A stretch of DNA of 64,000 bases from Silene conica. Its lineage: Eukaryota; Streptophyta; Magnoliopsida; Caryophyllales; Caryophyllaceae. Location of the stretch: NCBI GenBank assembly GCA_029255685.2, contig CM055313.2, positions 73,944,641-74,008,640 on the forward strand, written 5' to 3'. The notes under the pieces were generated by a model. The model made no database searches. It saw nothing but the letters and a program-made list of their open reading frames with translations, and was not told the DNA's origin. Both the position numbers and the translations under genes were made by a program. Shown here piece after piece: positions 44,001 through 55,859 of the stretch (positions are counted from its first letter, which is position 1; every line of letters begins with the position of its first letter).

Positions 44001-45513
44001 GTTGTGTTCCGAGTTCCGGAAGCTGAGATTAGAGATGGTGGGTAGTGGTTTTGATTGGTTAGCTGCTATGACTGCCGAGCCGTCTTTATATTGGGAGATT
44101 CGCCGGAATTTGCCTTCAGATGCCGATTTCAAGAAGTTTGAGGCTAAGATTTCGAGTGGTGTTGCACCTGAGTTGGTGATTGATGCTGATGGTTTCCTTA
44201 GGTTCCGTGGTAGGATGTATGTTCCAGATGTGCCAGATTTGAGGAAGAAGGTTCTTGATGAGGCTCATTTGTCACCGTATTCCGTTCATCCAGGAGGAGA
44301 GAAGATGCACAAGGATTTGAGGCTTATGTTTTGGTGGCCTGGTATGAAGAAGGAGATCTTGGATTATGTTAGTAGGTGCTTGACTTGTCAACAAGTCAAT
44401 ATAGAGCATAGGAGACCTGGTGGTTTGTTACAGCCGCTTCCCGTTCCTCAGTGGAAGTGGGAGTGTATATCTATGGACTTCGTTACAGCATTGCCTAAGA
44501 CAGTTGGAGGCAAGGATGCGATTTGGGTTATTGTTGATCGTCTAACTAAGTGTGCCAGATTCGTGCCGATCAGAGAGACATGGGATATGGACCGTTTAGC
44601 CAGGGCTTATATTGCTGAGATAGTCCGATATCATGGTGTCCCGAGGGAGATCGTTTCAGATCGTGATCCGAGGTTTTGTTCCAGGTTCTGGAAGGCCTTG
44701 CAGGAGGCTATGGGTAGCCGTTTGTTGATGAGTACCGCATTTCATGCCGCGACCGATGGTCAGTCCGAGAGGACCATACAGACATTAGAGGATTTGCTCC
44801 GTGCCTGTGCCCTTGATTTTCAGAGTTCTTGGGAGCAGTGTTTGCCGTTAGTAGAGTTTTCTTACAACAACAGTTATCATGCTTCCATTGGTATGGCTCC
44901 GTACGAGGCTCTTTATGGTAGGAAGTGCCGTAGCCCGATTTGTTGGGATCAGGCTAGTGATATTCGTGACCTAGGACCGGACCAGTTAGCTGTTACTATC
45001 GATCAGGTTCAGTTTATCAGAGGTAGGATGAAGGCCGCTCAGGACCGGCAGAAGTCCTATGCAGATGTCCGTCGTAGACCCTTAGAGTTTGAGGTGGGTG
45101 ACCGAGTCTTCTTGAGGGTTTCTCCGATGAAGGGCGTCAAGAGGTTTGGAGTTAAGGGCAAGTTGAGCCCTAAGTATATTGGACCTTTTGAGATCGTGAA
45201 GAGGATTGGTGCTGCTGCTTACCGATTGGACTTGCCTCCTAGTTTGGGCAAGGTTCATAGCGTTTTTCATGTTTCCCAGCTCCGTAAGTTTGTTAGTGAC
45301 CCGAGTCATGTTTTGCCTAGAGAGATCGAGAACTTGGAGCCGAGTCTTGCTTTCGAGGAGCGTCCAGTGAAGATCCTTGACCGTCAGGATAGGAACCTTA
45401 GGAGCAAGGTGGTGCCTCTAGTGAAGATCCTTTGGCGTTGCGGTGATGTTGAGGAGCAGACTTGGGAGACTGAGGCTTCGATGCGTATCGCGCATCCTTC
45501 TCTTTTCGATTGA
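41077..45513 (+). pseudogene. Tekay gag-pol polyprotein, one in-frame amber codon
   Basis: One frame of 1,478 sense codons interrupted by TAG at 43864-43866. Order by residue: gag domain about 60-200 ([29 protein letters not shown]); two zinc knuckles at about 279-312 ([28 protein letters not shown]); aspartic protease at about 367 ([12 protein letters not shown]); reverse transcriptase about 555-740 with the catalytic [11 protein letters not shown] near 700; RNase H from about 850 ([29 protein letters not shown]); after the TAG an integrase with H-H-C-C zinc finger (CLTCQQ), SDRDPRF and DGQSERT; then a chromodomain-like end. Start at 41077 gives the expected basic gag N-terminus. The TAG sits where the family has glutamine (C to T in CAG). 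Unless suppressed, it separates RNase H end and integrase from the rest. Confidence 0.95.
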
Positions 45514-45563
45514 GGTATAGTATATAGATTTATATCCGTTCGAGTTTCGAGGACGAAACTTTT

Positions 45564-45578
45564 TGAAGATGGGGTGAT
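45564..45578 (+). promoter_or_regulatory. Polypurine tract of the Tekay element
   Basis: GAAGATGGGGTGAT directly precedes the 3' LTR start and is the expected primer for plus-strand DNA synthesis. Confidence 0.8.
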
Positions 45579-48518
45579 TGTAACATCCCGTATTTTCGTA
45601 AAATCTAATTTAAGCGTTTTTAATTATTTTAAATAATAAAAATAATAATTTAGTAATTTATTTCGAAAAACTTTAATTTAATAAGTAAGATCCGTCTTAA
45701 GAACCTCCAGTCCTTAAGACGAATACAAACTTGGCATTGTTTAAAGATCCGACTTAAATAACCGTTCTTATAATCCGACCCGTTCTTTTAATACGGAAAG
45801 GACACCACTTGTGTACCCTACTTAAATAAGATGTCGACATAATCATCCTCAACATTTCATTTTCACAGCAATCACCTTTTCTCCTAAAACCTCCATAAAC
45901 CTTTCCTTCTTTTGTGAAATTCTCCATCATCCGTCCTTCAAATCGCGAAAGTAAGTACGTTTTCGGAATCCTCGTTCGATTTCCTAGTCATCCGTCACTT
46001 TCGTTTTTCATTTCGTCGACTTTGAAAAACGGGCTGTTTTCTCTTAATTTCGTTTTACGGGCTTAAAATCCGTTTCTATGCTTGTAGGTGTTGGCTTGGA
46101 GGATCCAGAGACCGATAGCTACGTTGTTGAAGACGATCTTTAGCCGGATTAGCTTGAGAGGTGACGATAATGAGAAACTCGGCCTATTTGTGAATATTAG
46201 CACTTTTGTTGTTGATCTTGTTATGATTTCTGAATTTGGTTTAAGTTTGATGATTTACGGACTTAGTAACATGTTTAGGATTGTTCCTATGTGTGGAATT
46301 CATGCCCTTTGATGTTGAAACATGTTTATATGTGATTTTCAGTTTTTCATAATTTTAAGACGGATACTTAGTATAATTGCTCACGGATTGTTATGGGATT
46401 TACGTGCTGGTAGATTAGTGGTTTTTGGTGTTTGAAATTGTTGGGAAACCTTTAATGGTAGTCTTGCTTGAATTATGGTGTCGATTATCAAAGTTTTCAT
46501 ATGTTGCGTTTTTGCGAAAATGCGTTACAGGCTCTCTGAGCCGGTCGACCGACCGGCCGCCGGTCGACCGGCTGGGAGAGCGACTTGGGTATTTTGCGAG
46601 ATTTTTAGAATTCAGGCCTTGGGACTTCCAGCCGGCCGACCGGCTGCCTGCCGACCGGCTGGTGGTCATTTTCCTTGTATGGTGCGTTCTTGCGTAAACC
46701 ATAGTTAGATGGGAGCCCAGCCGGCAGACCGGCCGCCTGCCAGCCGGCTGGGAGTGCATATGGGGATGGATACGAATTTTTAGTAAAGGCTAGGGAATGG
46801 GTTCCCAGCCGGCCGACCGGCTGCCTGCCGACCGGCTGGGAGTCCTTCTTGGTGTTTCTCGGTTTTGAAAAGAGATGTAGGCTGAGGGATCACCAGCCGG
46901 CCGACCGGCTGCCTGCCGACCGGCTGGGGACCCCTGTAAGTCATTTTTAGTTTTTGGAAATTTAATCGTAACTTTCAAACGGTTGATCGGTTTTGATTGA
47001 AACTCGTTTTGTATGCCTTTGACATGTATTTGAGGTCCCCGGTGTACGGGCAACATCATATTGGGTTCGAGAACGGAGTAAGGATAGAGACCCCCCGGTC
47101 GGGTAACCGAAAGGGAAACCGGCTCTCCCTCACTTAGTTCTCGGGGTCAATTAAGTGTTGATTAGAGGATAAGAAAAGTAGAACTAGTGTTTAGTTTATA
47201 GACTTTGGTTGATATTGCATTGATGCGTATTAAGTTATGCCTTAAGCTGGCCTCTGAACTTAATACGTGGGTTGTTTGTCATATATGGGGATATGCCTTA
47301 AGCTGGCCTCTGAGCCCTATATGTGTATGTTTGTCGTGTCTGGAACATGCCTTAAGCTGGCCTCTGAGTTCAGACATGTGTGATAGTGATCGCGTCAGAA
47401 CATGCCTTAAGTTGGCCTCTGAGTCTGACGAGTAGAGCAGCTGCACAACGGGATAGCTAAGGAACTGACACCTTGCCCGGAGTGCAGATGTTTGGTGCTA
47501 GAACATGCCTTAAGCTGGCCTCTGAGTTTAGTACCTTGTGATGTAGTGAAGGGACATGCCTTAAGCTGGCCTCTGAGTCCTTTACTTTTGGATGCTAGTC
47601 TATGCCTTAAGTTGGCCGCTGAGTCTAGTGTCTTGCTGATTGGCAGGTCCATGCCTTAAGTTGGCCTCTGAGTCCTTGCTTGCTGAATGATTTGGTGTTT
47701 AGGTTATGTCTTAAGTTGACCGCTGAACCTTTTCACCTGCTGAACGACTTGGTATTAGGTTATGTCTTAAGTTGACCGCTGAACCTTTTACTTGCTGATT
47801 CTATCTGTTTGCCTTGAGTTGGTACGTGTCAGATATAGACATGGTTGATGATGAGCAAATGTATATCTGTTAAGTTGTGGTTTAATCATCCAAGGCATTG
47901 GATGACTCTTAGTTCGGTTTCATAAATAATTGGATTGAAAGACCCCCCGACTGGGTAACCAGTAGGGAAACCGGCTCTCCTTCCTATTTGTTTATGAAGT
48001 TGGTTGAGAGCCGTGCACTGTAATCGCTTGATAGTAAGAGATAAGATAATGAGATGTTTATGCTTCACATGTCGATATATGTTGGAGTGTTCTGTATTGT
48101 TTATATGTTACGTGTTGTCACAAAAGGTGGCTAGGAGAACTCTAGTCACTCCCCACTGATTGTGGCGTACATGTTTTCATGTATGTAGGTACATGCAGGG
48201 TTGGAGATCGGGGTTGCAGGAGAGCTAGCGAGTGATGATCCATTCATCAGTTGACTTACCCGTTTACGCTTAGCTAGACTCTTAGACTTTTGTTGTTTAC
48301 GTTTTGGTGCCTGTAGGGATGTTCCATCCCAGGCTGTGTATATATTTCATTTCCTTACTTAGAACTGCTACTTATCTATTGTTGTTTATATCAGTTCTGT
48401 TTCCAGTTTCAGTTTAAAGCTTCTCGCATGTTAGTTTAGTTTGCTAAAAAGTTTTAATTCCGCTGCAATTTTGGTACTTTTATGTGTTTATATTTCCGCT
48501 TTCGCGAGGGGTTTTACA
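45579..48518 (+). repeat. 3' LTR of the Tekay element
   Basis: 2,940 bp, nearly identical to the 5' LTR. Differences seen include one single-base deletion in a G run near 46799 and about eleven substitutions, some in the stem-loop array (for example CCATAAGTTGG versus CCTTAAGTTGG). It contains the same hairpin arrays and motifs. Confidence 0.95.
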
Positions 48519-48766
48519 GTTCATCTTGGTGCTACAAGAGGAGTCCTCCTATACTTGGAGTTAGATTCCGTCCCTTAATCACTTAAGCTCAAGATCGAAA
48601 TTTGGTTGGTAGGTGACCAAATTTCGTGCCCTAAGACTGAAACCTTGATGTAAGGTGTTTCTATCTTGTGATTAATTTGCATGCATAAGTTCCTACTTTA
48701 ATTTTATGACTAAACTAGAATTTACTAATATGTGATATGAGTTAAATCTGAAATTATGATTTCTAA

Positions 48767-49230
48767 GATGTCAAAGGTTTGAAACACGATCTTCTTAACA
48801 TCTATCAATTATGTGATCGAGGTAATATCGTTGAATTCCATGCTAGCGTTTGTAGAATTCTTGATGGAAAAACAAAAGAGTTAATTCTTGAGGGTAAGCG
48901 TGTCAAAGATGTGTACATGACTAATCTTTGTTCATTATCGGGTCAAACTTTATCATGCATGAGTATTCACAAACATGACCCATGACTTTGGCACAAACGA
49001 TTATGTCATGTTAATGCTAGAACCCTTAATAACCTCAAGAAACTTGACCTACTTAGTGACATACCTAACATGAATTTTAAGTTTAAATCACTTTGTGATG
49101 ATTGTGACAAAGGAAAATAAATTAAAAACTCTTTTAAATCCAAAAATATCGTAAGCACTTCACGTGTCCTTGAGCTTGTTCACATTGACTTATGTGGACC
49201 CATGCGTATTATTAGTGAAGAGTCTATTAA
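48767..49230 (+). pseudogene. Copia pol scrap: GAG-pre-integrase and start of integrase
   Basis: The fragment starts abruptly DVKGLKHDLLNIYQLCDRGN, then KRVKDVYMTNLCSLSG, LWHKRLCHVNARTLNNLKKL, SLCDDCDKGK and LELVHIDLCGPMR. This is the GAG-pre-integrase zinc region (H..H..C..C) followed by the first integrase strand with its Asp. The wording resembles the Maximus/SIRE-type Copia lineage rather than the RNase H at 27837. Stops occur at 48983 and near 49118. It is joined directly to the end of a family A LTR. Confidence 0.8.
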
Positions 49231-49990
49231 TCTGAAATACTCAAGAGGGGGTGAATTGAGTATTAATAAAGCTTTTTAAGCTGTTTCGATTTATCAAAGA
49301 AATGATTGTATGATAAATTATTTAAAGTTTATTGACTTAAACTTTAACTAATAGTGACTAATTTCGGCTTAAATAGTTTGAGTTGGAATTTGGCCATAAA
49401 CTTTTTACACAATGTCATATGTTATGTTTAAAGAGTGTATGTAAATTTTGGGGTTTTCTTATGCATGATTTATGATTTTAGGTTTCTTCGTTATTTTGTG
49501 TTGCATATTTGAACGTGGCCATTTTGAGGTTACAATTTACAAAAAACAATCTGTGTATCAACTCTCCATTTGTCATGGCAGAGCATGAGTCATGACTTCG
49601 GTGGTGGTAGAAAAGGTTCCGTATATTTTCGGGTTTTATTAAGTTTTATTTGTATTTTGGTGAAGTAATTAAGCGTTTAAATTGCACGTGTGAACGTTAG
49701 GATTTATTTGTAACTTACCCGGTTACACAAGTCCCGCATCTTTTAGATATCCTAATTTTCATCTAAAATCAGGTCAACAATTGTTTATGAGGATCAAATT
49801 ATGTTGGAACGAAGGTTTTCTCCGAGACTATACGTATTTGTTTACAACTTTAGAATTCATGCTCTTGGTCTTTGTTCTTAGACCGATAAGGAGAAAAAGG
49901 CCATAAACCTTTTTAGAATTCTAAACTTCACCGTAGAAAATAGATAACAATAGTCGATTAGAGATTGATGGTCGAGCACTAGTAGCTTGT
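49231..49990. other. Retrotransposon leader-like sequence, no gene
   Basis: 49340-49480 repeats the Copia leader at 25190-25330. 'caagagggggtgaattgag' at 49243 resembles a polypurine tract. The border with the pararetroviral segment further right is not clear. Confidence 0.4.
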
Positions 49991-50727
49991 TGAACCTCTC
50001 CATATTCATATGGTGAAGACAAGAAAATGGTTGGTCGAAAAAGAAAGTGTCAAAACAACAAAACCAGGGTCAAGTGAAGTGAAGTAAAGTGAAAAAGAAG
50101 ATGACGAAAAGTGGGACACCCACTTCAATCTTCAATATTTGGTACTGCACACCAAAACCCTCACCAAGTCGCTCGACACCAGTTTTAGGGATGACAAAGA
50201 TACCAAGTTTACGGACACATAGTGAGTACAACCACAAAGGAGGTTTATTAGGATCAAGTTTATTATAAGAAGGAAGCTATAATTTTTAAAGGATGTTTAT
50301 TATTAATAACAAGAGTATTGAAAAGTGTTGTAGAAGAAAATATATTAAGAAAAAGAGTATAGAAGATTATAAAAGAAGTATGTTTTGTTGTGAATTAACT
50401 TGGTTTGTTTACTACCAAGCTCTTCTATTTATAGTGCTCCAAAAGCATACATGCCAAGAGTTCATCATACACGTTGCAATCTAAGATGTTGCCTAATTTT
50501 GGCCTAGTAATAATCTTACACATAAGCTAGTATTTCATGCTACTTAATTCTAGTTCTACACGTTGCAAACTACTCCCTATTTATTTTACACCTACTATTC
50601 TTATCTATCCTACTACACTTATTTATTTTATGTCTATCTTACAACTACTTTCTACTTTATTTTTATTAACTTGACATGGCATGGTGTATTTTTCTTTATT
50701 CCCCCTGTCTCCAAAAGAGGGCGGTGA
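49990..50727 (-). other. Probable pararetroviral intergenic region with promoter
   Basis: Downstream (in the minus direction) of the pararetroviral polyprotein end at 50728, the sequence is non-coding and contains ACTATAAATAGAAGAGC on the minus strand (TATA at about 50425-50434). A TATA-box promoter for the pregenomic RNA, located after the last open reading frame, is the usual layout in Caulimoviridae. The leftmost extent is uncertain, and I found no tRNA-Met primer-binding site. Confidence 0.45.
50425..50434 (-). promoter_or_regulatory. TATA box, minus strand (pararetroviral promoter candidate)
   Basis: CTATAAATAG on the minus strand, about 300 bp beyond the stop of the pararetroviral coding region, in a position fitting a pregenomic RNA promoter. 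Confidence 0.45.
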
Positions 50728-51548
50728 TCACATAGAGCTGTTGTTATTGTCAGAGTCATTTTCGTCACTTTTGGATATATTCTCTTTGATGTATATCTTT
50801 AAACCTGGAATGTGATCTTTAATAATATACGGCTGTCCATATCCTACCACAGTTTGTGCGTCATTCCATCGGTTGATTTCAATGCCATCATCTTTTTGAA
50901 TTTGGAAGGTAGTAGTCCTGAAGGTGATAAGCATCGTATGACCTTCTTTTCTCCGGATATTTTCTTGCCACCACGTGGGATCTCGGAACAGTGTAAGCCA
51001 TTTATATAATAATTTTTAATGTGGTTTCCTTCTGGTTAGGAGACATTTTGCCAAGTACTGTAGTAGAGGGCCTTTCTCCAGGAAGACTTCAATTGAATAT
51101 AATTCAGCAAGATAGCAGAGCAGGAGGTAAGCTACGGGAGGAAAGTTTTTGTAATGTCTTGGATCTAGGTGGATAGTAGTAGGTAATGGATATGGCCCAT
51201 ATGGGGAATGGTAAGGCAAGCCAAGGAGATGGCCTTGGCTTATTCCATATTTATGTACATACAGAATAAGGAGTTGATGGAGTGTTTCAATGGCCTTGGT
51301 TCTCAGAACTCTTTGGAGAAGTTTTTCTTGCAAATCTGAGGGCATATGACTTACCAAAGACTTCATTTGTTCTTCCTCTGGTTGTGCAAGGGTGATCATA
51401 TAAATCACAGGAATGATTGGTGAAATTTGACGCTGAGTTCTTGATAGGAAATCTGGAAGAAAGTTATCTTTTCCTTTTATGTGTTTGACCTCAAACTTCC
51501 ACTGAAAAACCAACTAGCCCATCGTACCAGCTGTGCTTGGGGGAGAGT
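50728..51548 (-). pseudogene. Endogenous pararetrovirus polyprotein, C-terminal part (after RNase H)
   Basis: On the minus strand a frame from 51513 to 51016 includes FEVKHIKGKDNFLPDFLSR, a motif at the end of the RNase H domain in Caulimoviridae, and continues with a long C-terminal extension. A second frame (50934-50728) carries the remainder and the stop. A one-base frame change near 51510 and stops between the two frames break it. This is the downstream part of the same coding region whose upstream part lies at 62276-64000; a CACTA element separates them. It is an old integrated copy without replicative capacity. Genus not determined. Confidence 0.75.
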
Positions 51549-51569
51549 CACTACTACAAAAGTTGCTTA

Positions 51570-51960
51570 CTACATAGGATTTTTTGACTAATAGACATAG
51601 GTTTTTGAACCGATGTAGAGTTCAGTTATGTCCTTTAGTTTGTAATAGACATAGGTTGTACAACCGATGTGCATTACTATAATGGACATCGGATGTTTCA
51701 AAAATCCTATGTCTATTGCTTATAATGGACAACGGACTTTCGTAAAATCCCATGTCCAATATGTAAAAATCCTATGTCCATTAATGTTATTTACATCAGT
51801 TTTTCCTTAAAAATAATCCTATGTCTATTGTTGATTTTTACATCAGACTTTCGTTTAAATCTCATGTCTATTGCTGTTATATACATCAGTTTTTTACAAA
51901 ATCCCATGTCTATTATTGGGTAGTATACATCAGATTTTTTACAACCTCTGTCCTTTAATG
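51570..51960. repeat. Left subterminal repeats of the CACTA element
   Basis: About ten copies of 'aatagacataggtttt' alternate with 'aaccgatgt' or 'aaatcctatgtc', in inverted arrangement. The same units occur at the right end (62060-62250). Confidence 0.85.
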
Positions 51961-52218
51961 TGGTTTTGTTTTAAAAAAAATTGGAATCAAAATTCCTGTT
52001 GCCAATATAATGCCAAAATCCGGGATTGTACGAAAACGGAGCCCTTTCATTACTAATTACGACAACAAAAGTCGTTCGTCGTCATACATTGTTTCAAGAA
52101 CGAACCAAACAAAGGTCGTTCGTCATAATACGTACAATAATACATATATATACTGTTAAAGTGCAGAAGACGCACAATGTTTTCGAAATCAAACTACATA
52201 CATTACTAATAGCTACGG

Positions 52219-52494
52219 CTAGAGGTAAAGAAAATAGTTTGCCCACAAGTCCCGAACCTCATCAAGTTCTTCTTGTGAATATGGAGTTAAACCTGTCAAT
52301 AATGCATATAACGGGTTGTTTATAATACGTACGCACCACACTATTACACGAGCTGAAGTTCAAATTCGAGCACGTAGGATGTCGCATAATATTACCTCAA
52401 CGATAGCTGCAGTAGCAATAGAACGAGTGACGGTCTCCAGCATGTACCTCATAATGTAGTACCCGCACTCTCTATCGCCTGGTTGACGAGCACA
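52219..52494 (-). pseudogene. Ulp1-like (C48) cysteine protease, C-terminal exons, transposon-encoded
   Basis: Minus strand. The first exon-like block (52494-52396; acceptor ATGTTTTAG, donor GAG|GTAATA) translates RQPGDRECGYYIMRYMLETV; the Cys in ECGYY is in the position of the catalytic cysteine of Ulp1/SENP proteases. The next block (52292-52219, acceptor TTGACAG) reads PYSQEELDEVRDLWANYF and ends at a stop, a typical tail of such proteins in plant CACTA and Mutator elements. I could not make the phase agree across the intron, so at least one indel or a different border is likely. The rest of the catalytic domain (His, Asp) is absent. Confidence 0.6.
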
Positions 52495-53078
52495 CTAAAA
52501 CATGTTGAAAAATTAAAGCAAGTTACATTATTAGTTGCCAAATCTGAGTACTTCAGTGAACATTATTAGGCAATTCTGGGTAATTTCCAGGTATTTGACT
52601 AAAACATGTGGAAAACTCGTATCAGTTATGGAGAAGAATTAAATAATTAAAATAATTAAAATATTTATAAATAAGGGATACACATAGAGATTAAAGAGGA
52701 TGTTTCAAGTATGAATAAAGCCCTGTTCTTTTCGATTAAAACGGGCTGAATTGAATTAAATTAAGTAGAGCTTACTTGAACTAAATTGAGTGGAATGAGC
52801 TGAGGTGAACTTAGCTGAATTAAAAGTTAATTTTGTGAAAATTAACGGAACATAATTAATTGAACGTAGATAAAACTTAACGAAATACAGGTAACTAAAA
52901 CGGAAATGAATTGAAATTAAGCCCGAAAGAACATGACCTAAGTTTAATTTTTATCCAAAAATAAACAGAGATGTATGTGAGAAGTATTGGCACTGCTTTT
53001 GGCAAAGTAGATGGGTAATGGAGTGATAGGGCAGGGAAAGCATGCGGGTTGTAAATGATTAGTAAGTAACAAGTAAGG

Positions 53079-53260
53079 CACAAATTCACATTTGTGACGG
53101 ACTTATCTGTCGTAAACACGAGTCAAGTATCAACATTTACCCATGTGGGGGTAAATAAGACAAAAACAGAGTGCATTGGGAGTAGCAAATTGGTTTGTCT
53201 TATCTACCTACATGGTTATTATTTGTGGCGTCCTAAACGGGTGACAAGCAAGACTTGGTG
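53079..53260. mobile_element. Mutator-like MITE, 182 bp
   Basis: It starts CACAAATTCACATTTGTGAC and ends in GTGACAAGCAAGACTTGGTG, the same termini as the MITE at 850-1034. Flanks CAAGTAAGG (53070-53078) and TAGGTAAGG (53261-53269) match at seven of nine positions, an aged 9-bp duplication. It lies inside the CACTA element near the captured auxin-carrier exons. Confidence 0.7.
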
Positions 53261-53385
53261 TAGGTAAGGATAGATATAGAGCACGGTGCAGCGGTGCCTT
53301 ATAATGGTAGACGAAAATGTATGGTGGTGGTATGTAAGTAATAAAGTTAAAATGGGGAAGAAGTAGAGTAAGTAGATATGTATAC

Positions 53386-54337
53386 CTGGCCATGAAAAAT
53401 GGAGGCAATGGTAAGATAGGAAGCAGTGTAGGTAGTCATGAGCAAGCCAAGGAAGGACCATATTCTATAGCTGTGAAATGAGGGAATAAAGACAGTGGTG
53501 GCACAGCACCGAAGATGTATGTCCATGTCCTCTTGTCCAGATTATCATTTATATAATATATGTTGTTGCATATATGCGTCCAAACCAAACCAAACCACAC
53601 ACTAATTACCTTTGAGTATAATTATTATTATTATCAATGCAACTAATTAACAAATTAATTAAGTAGTAGTAGTAGTACATACGAGTAGATGATTAGGTAG
53701 ATAGGCTTACTTAATTTATACTCCGTACTTGATAAGTAGGTAGACTAGATAGGAGTAGATACCTTGCACAAGCAATGAGTTGAATGACAGATCCAAAAAG
53801 AAGAAAGGTGCAGTTAAATGCCAAACCAACGTTCCTCCAGTGCTTTCCTAGTAATCCATCTAGCACCTCAAACCACTGATGCAATCTTAAATACAAATGG
53901 CTTGTATTAACAATATGGATGGAATGGATCAAGAGTGTACGTACCTGTTAGTCTAAGAGTTAAGAGGGAGAATAAAATGTTAGTAAGTAGAATAGTATAT
54001 ATACCTAAATGACATGGTTCCTGACATCAACCTTTTGACGTTCCTTCCTAGTTCTATACTCAACGTAGAGAATGCTAATGAGATAGGCAGTCCAACTTCC
54101 TAAAATCCCATAAAACAACTGAAATAATATCCCTAATACTAACCCTAGCTGTGAGAAGGAGTATGGGAGTGTTAACAGAACTTGTGCCACCTATCAAAGT
54201 ACAGTTATAAGTAATAAGTAGCTAAATTAACATATTTCAAATGAAATCTATATAATGATTAATGAAGCCAACCTGATTAGAGGCGCAGCTAAACCAAGCA
54301 TCATAAGTGGAGCCACCATGCCAAAGGAGGTTAGAAA
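53386..54337 (-). pseudogene. Captured fragment of AUX1/LAX auxin influx carrier, four exons
   Basis: Minus-strand exons with introns retained: 54337-54273 (LLWHGGSTYDAWFSCASNQ), 54190-54005 (VAQVLLTLPYSFSQLG, GSWTAYLISILYVEYRTRKE), 53875-53763 (WFEVLDGLLGKHWRNVGLAF, FGSVIQLIACA) and 53565-53386 (NLDKRTWTYIFGA, FIPSFHSYRIWSFLGLLMTT). The family are plasma-membrane amino-acid/auxin permeases that import auxin; these exons cover roughly the first few membrane segments. Defects: the last codon of the second exon is TAG where Gln is expected, the acceptor before the fourth exon reads AA instead of AG, and a short deletion in the fourth exon shifts the frame. Downstream exons are missing. Retained introns show capture at DNA level. 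Confidence 0.9.
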
Positions 54338-54363
54338 CTGCAGATTTCAAACTACTGACTTAC

Positions 54364-55390
<1,027 letters not shown>

Positions 55391-55859
55391 TGTTGGATTT
55401 TTATAATTAATTGACTAGATATTATTATTAATAATATTAATAGTCTTATAACAAATCCTAATTATATGTCCCATTAAAGAGACAGTTAAACTATGGACTC
55501 TAAACTGCTCCTTAATTCTCTCCTATCTAGGAAACCACTTCCCTTAATTTGTGTTGTGTTCAAACACTGCTCTTTGATGGAAAGAGCAGTATATAAGAGA
55601 ATACATATTCTGATTAATAGGTCACTAAATCTACTCTCCCTTAAGAAAATTACACCATCTAAATAAGTGAGCAGTGAGGGTTTGGAACCGAAATCAGAAA
55701 ATCAGATTAATACTTTGGGGTTGATAAAGCTGTTCAGGAATCCGATTAGCAATGGCTGGAGGTTTTATTTTCGATCCTATTTATCGCTTCCGCTTTATTT
55801 AATCAGTTGTATGTTATTCAGTAATATTAAACATACTAATTAAGAATAAATAACTTACA
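55391..55859 (+). repeat. 5' LTR of the Copia element
   Basis: It starts TGTTGGATTTTTATAATTAA and ends ATAACTTACA. TATATAAG at 55590-55597 is the likely TATA box. Confidence 0.95.

Larger units (their letters stand above)
37970..48518 (+). mobile_element. Tekay-type chromovirus (Ty3/Gypsy), near complete, TSD GTTCA
   Basis: Two 2.94-kb LTRs (37970-40910 and 45579-48518) enclose a PBS, one long gag-pol frame and a polypurine tract. GTTCA is duplicated at 37965-37969 and 48519-48523. The LTRs differ at about a dozen positions by eye (roughly 0.4%), so the insertion is recent. The C-terminal chromodomain-like segment (ERPVKILDRQ...VKILWR...TWETE) is characteristic of the Tekay/Del chromovirus clade, which targets heterochromatin. 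The single obvious defect in the internal region is one amber codon in RNase H. Confidence 0.95.
37000..48766 (+). mobile_element. Copia LTR (family A) split by the Tekay retrotransposon
   Basis: The LTR runs 37000-37969, is interrupted by the 10.5-kb Tekay element plus one copy of GTTCA, and resumes at 48524-48766. Removing the insert leaves about 1.2 kb, matching the LTR remnant at 22211-22567 across the junction ('aaggttcatcttggtgct'). It lacks the final CA: at 48766/48767 it passes directly into a Copia pol fragment, so a deletion has fused the LTR to pol. Confidence 0.8.

Noticed and set aside
53079-53260. Further AUX1/LAX exons in this stretch
   Set aside because: The segment is a MITE; the next exons of the family are not found beyond the donor at 53385.
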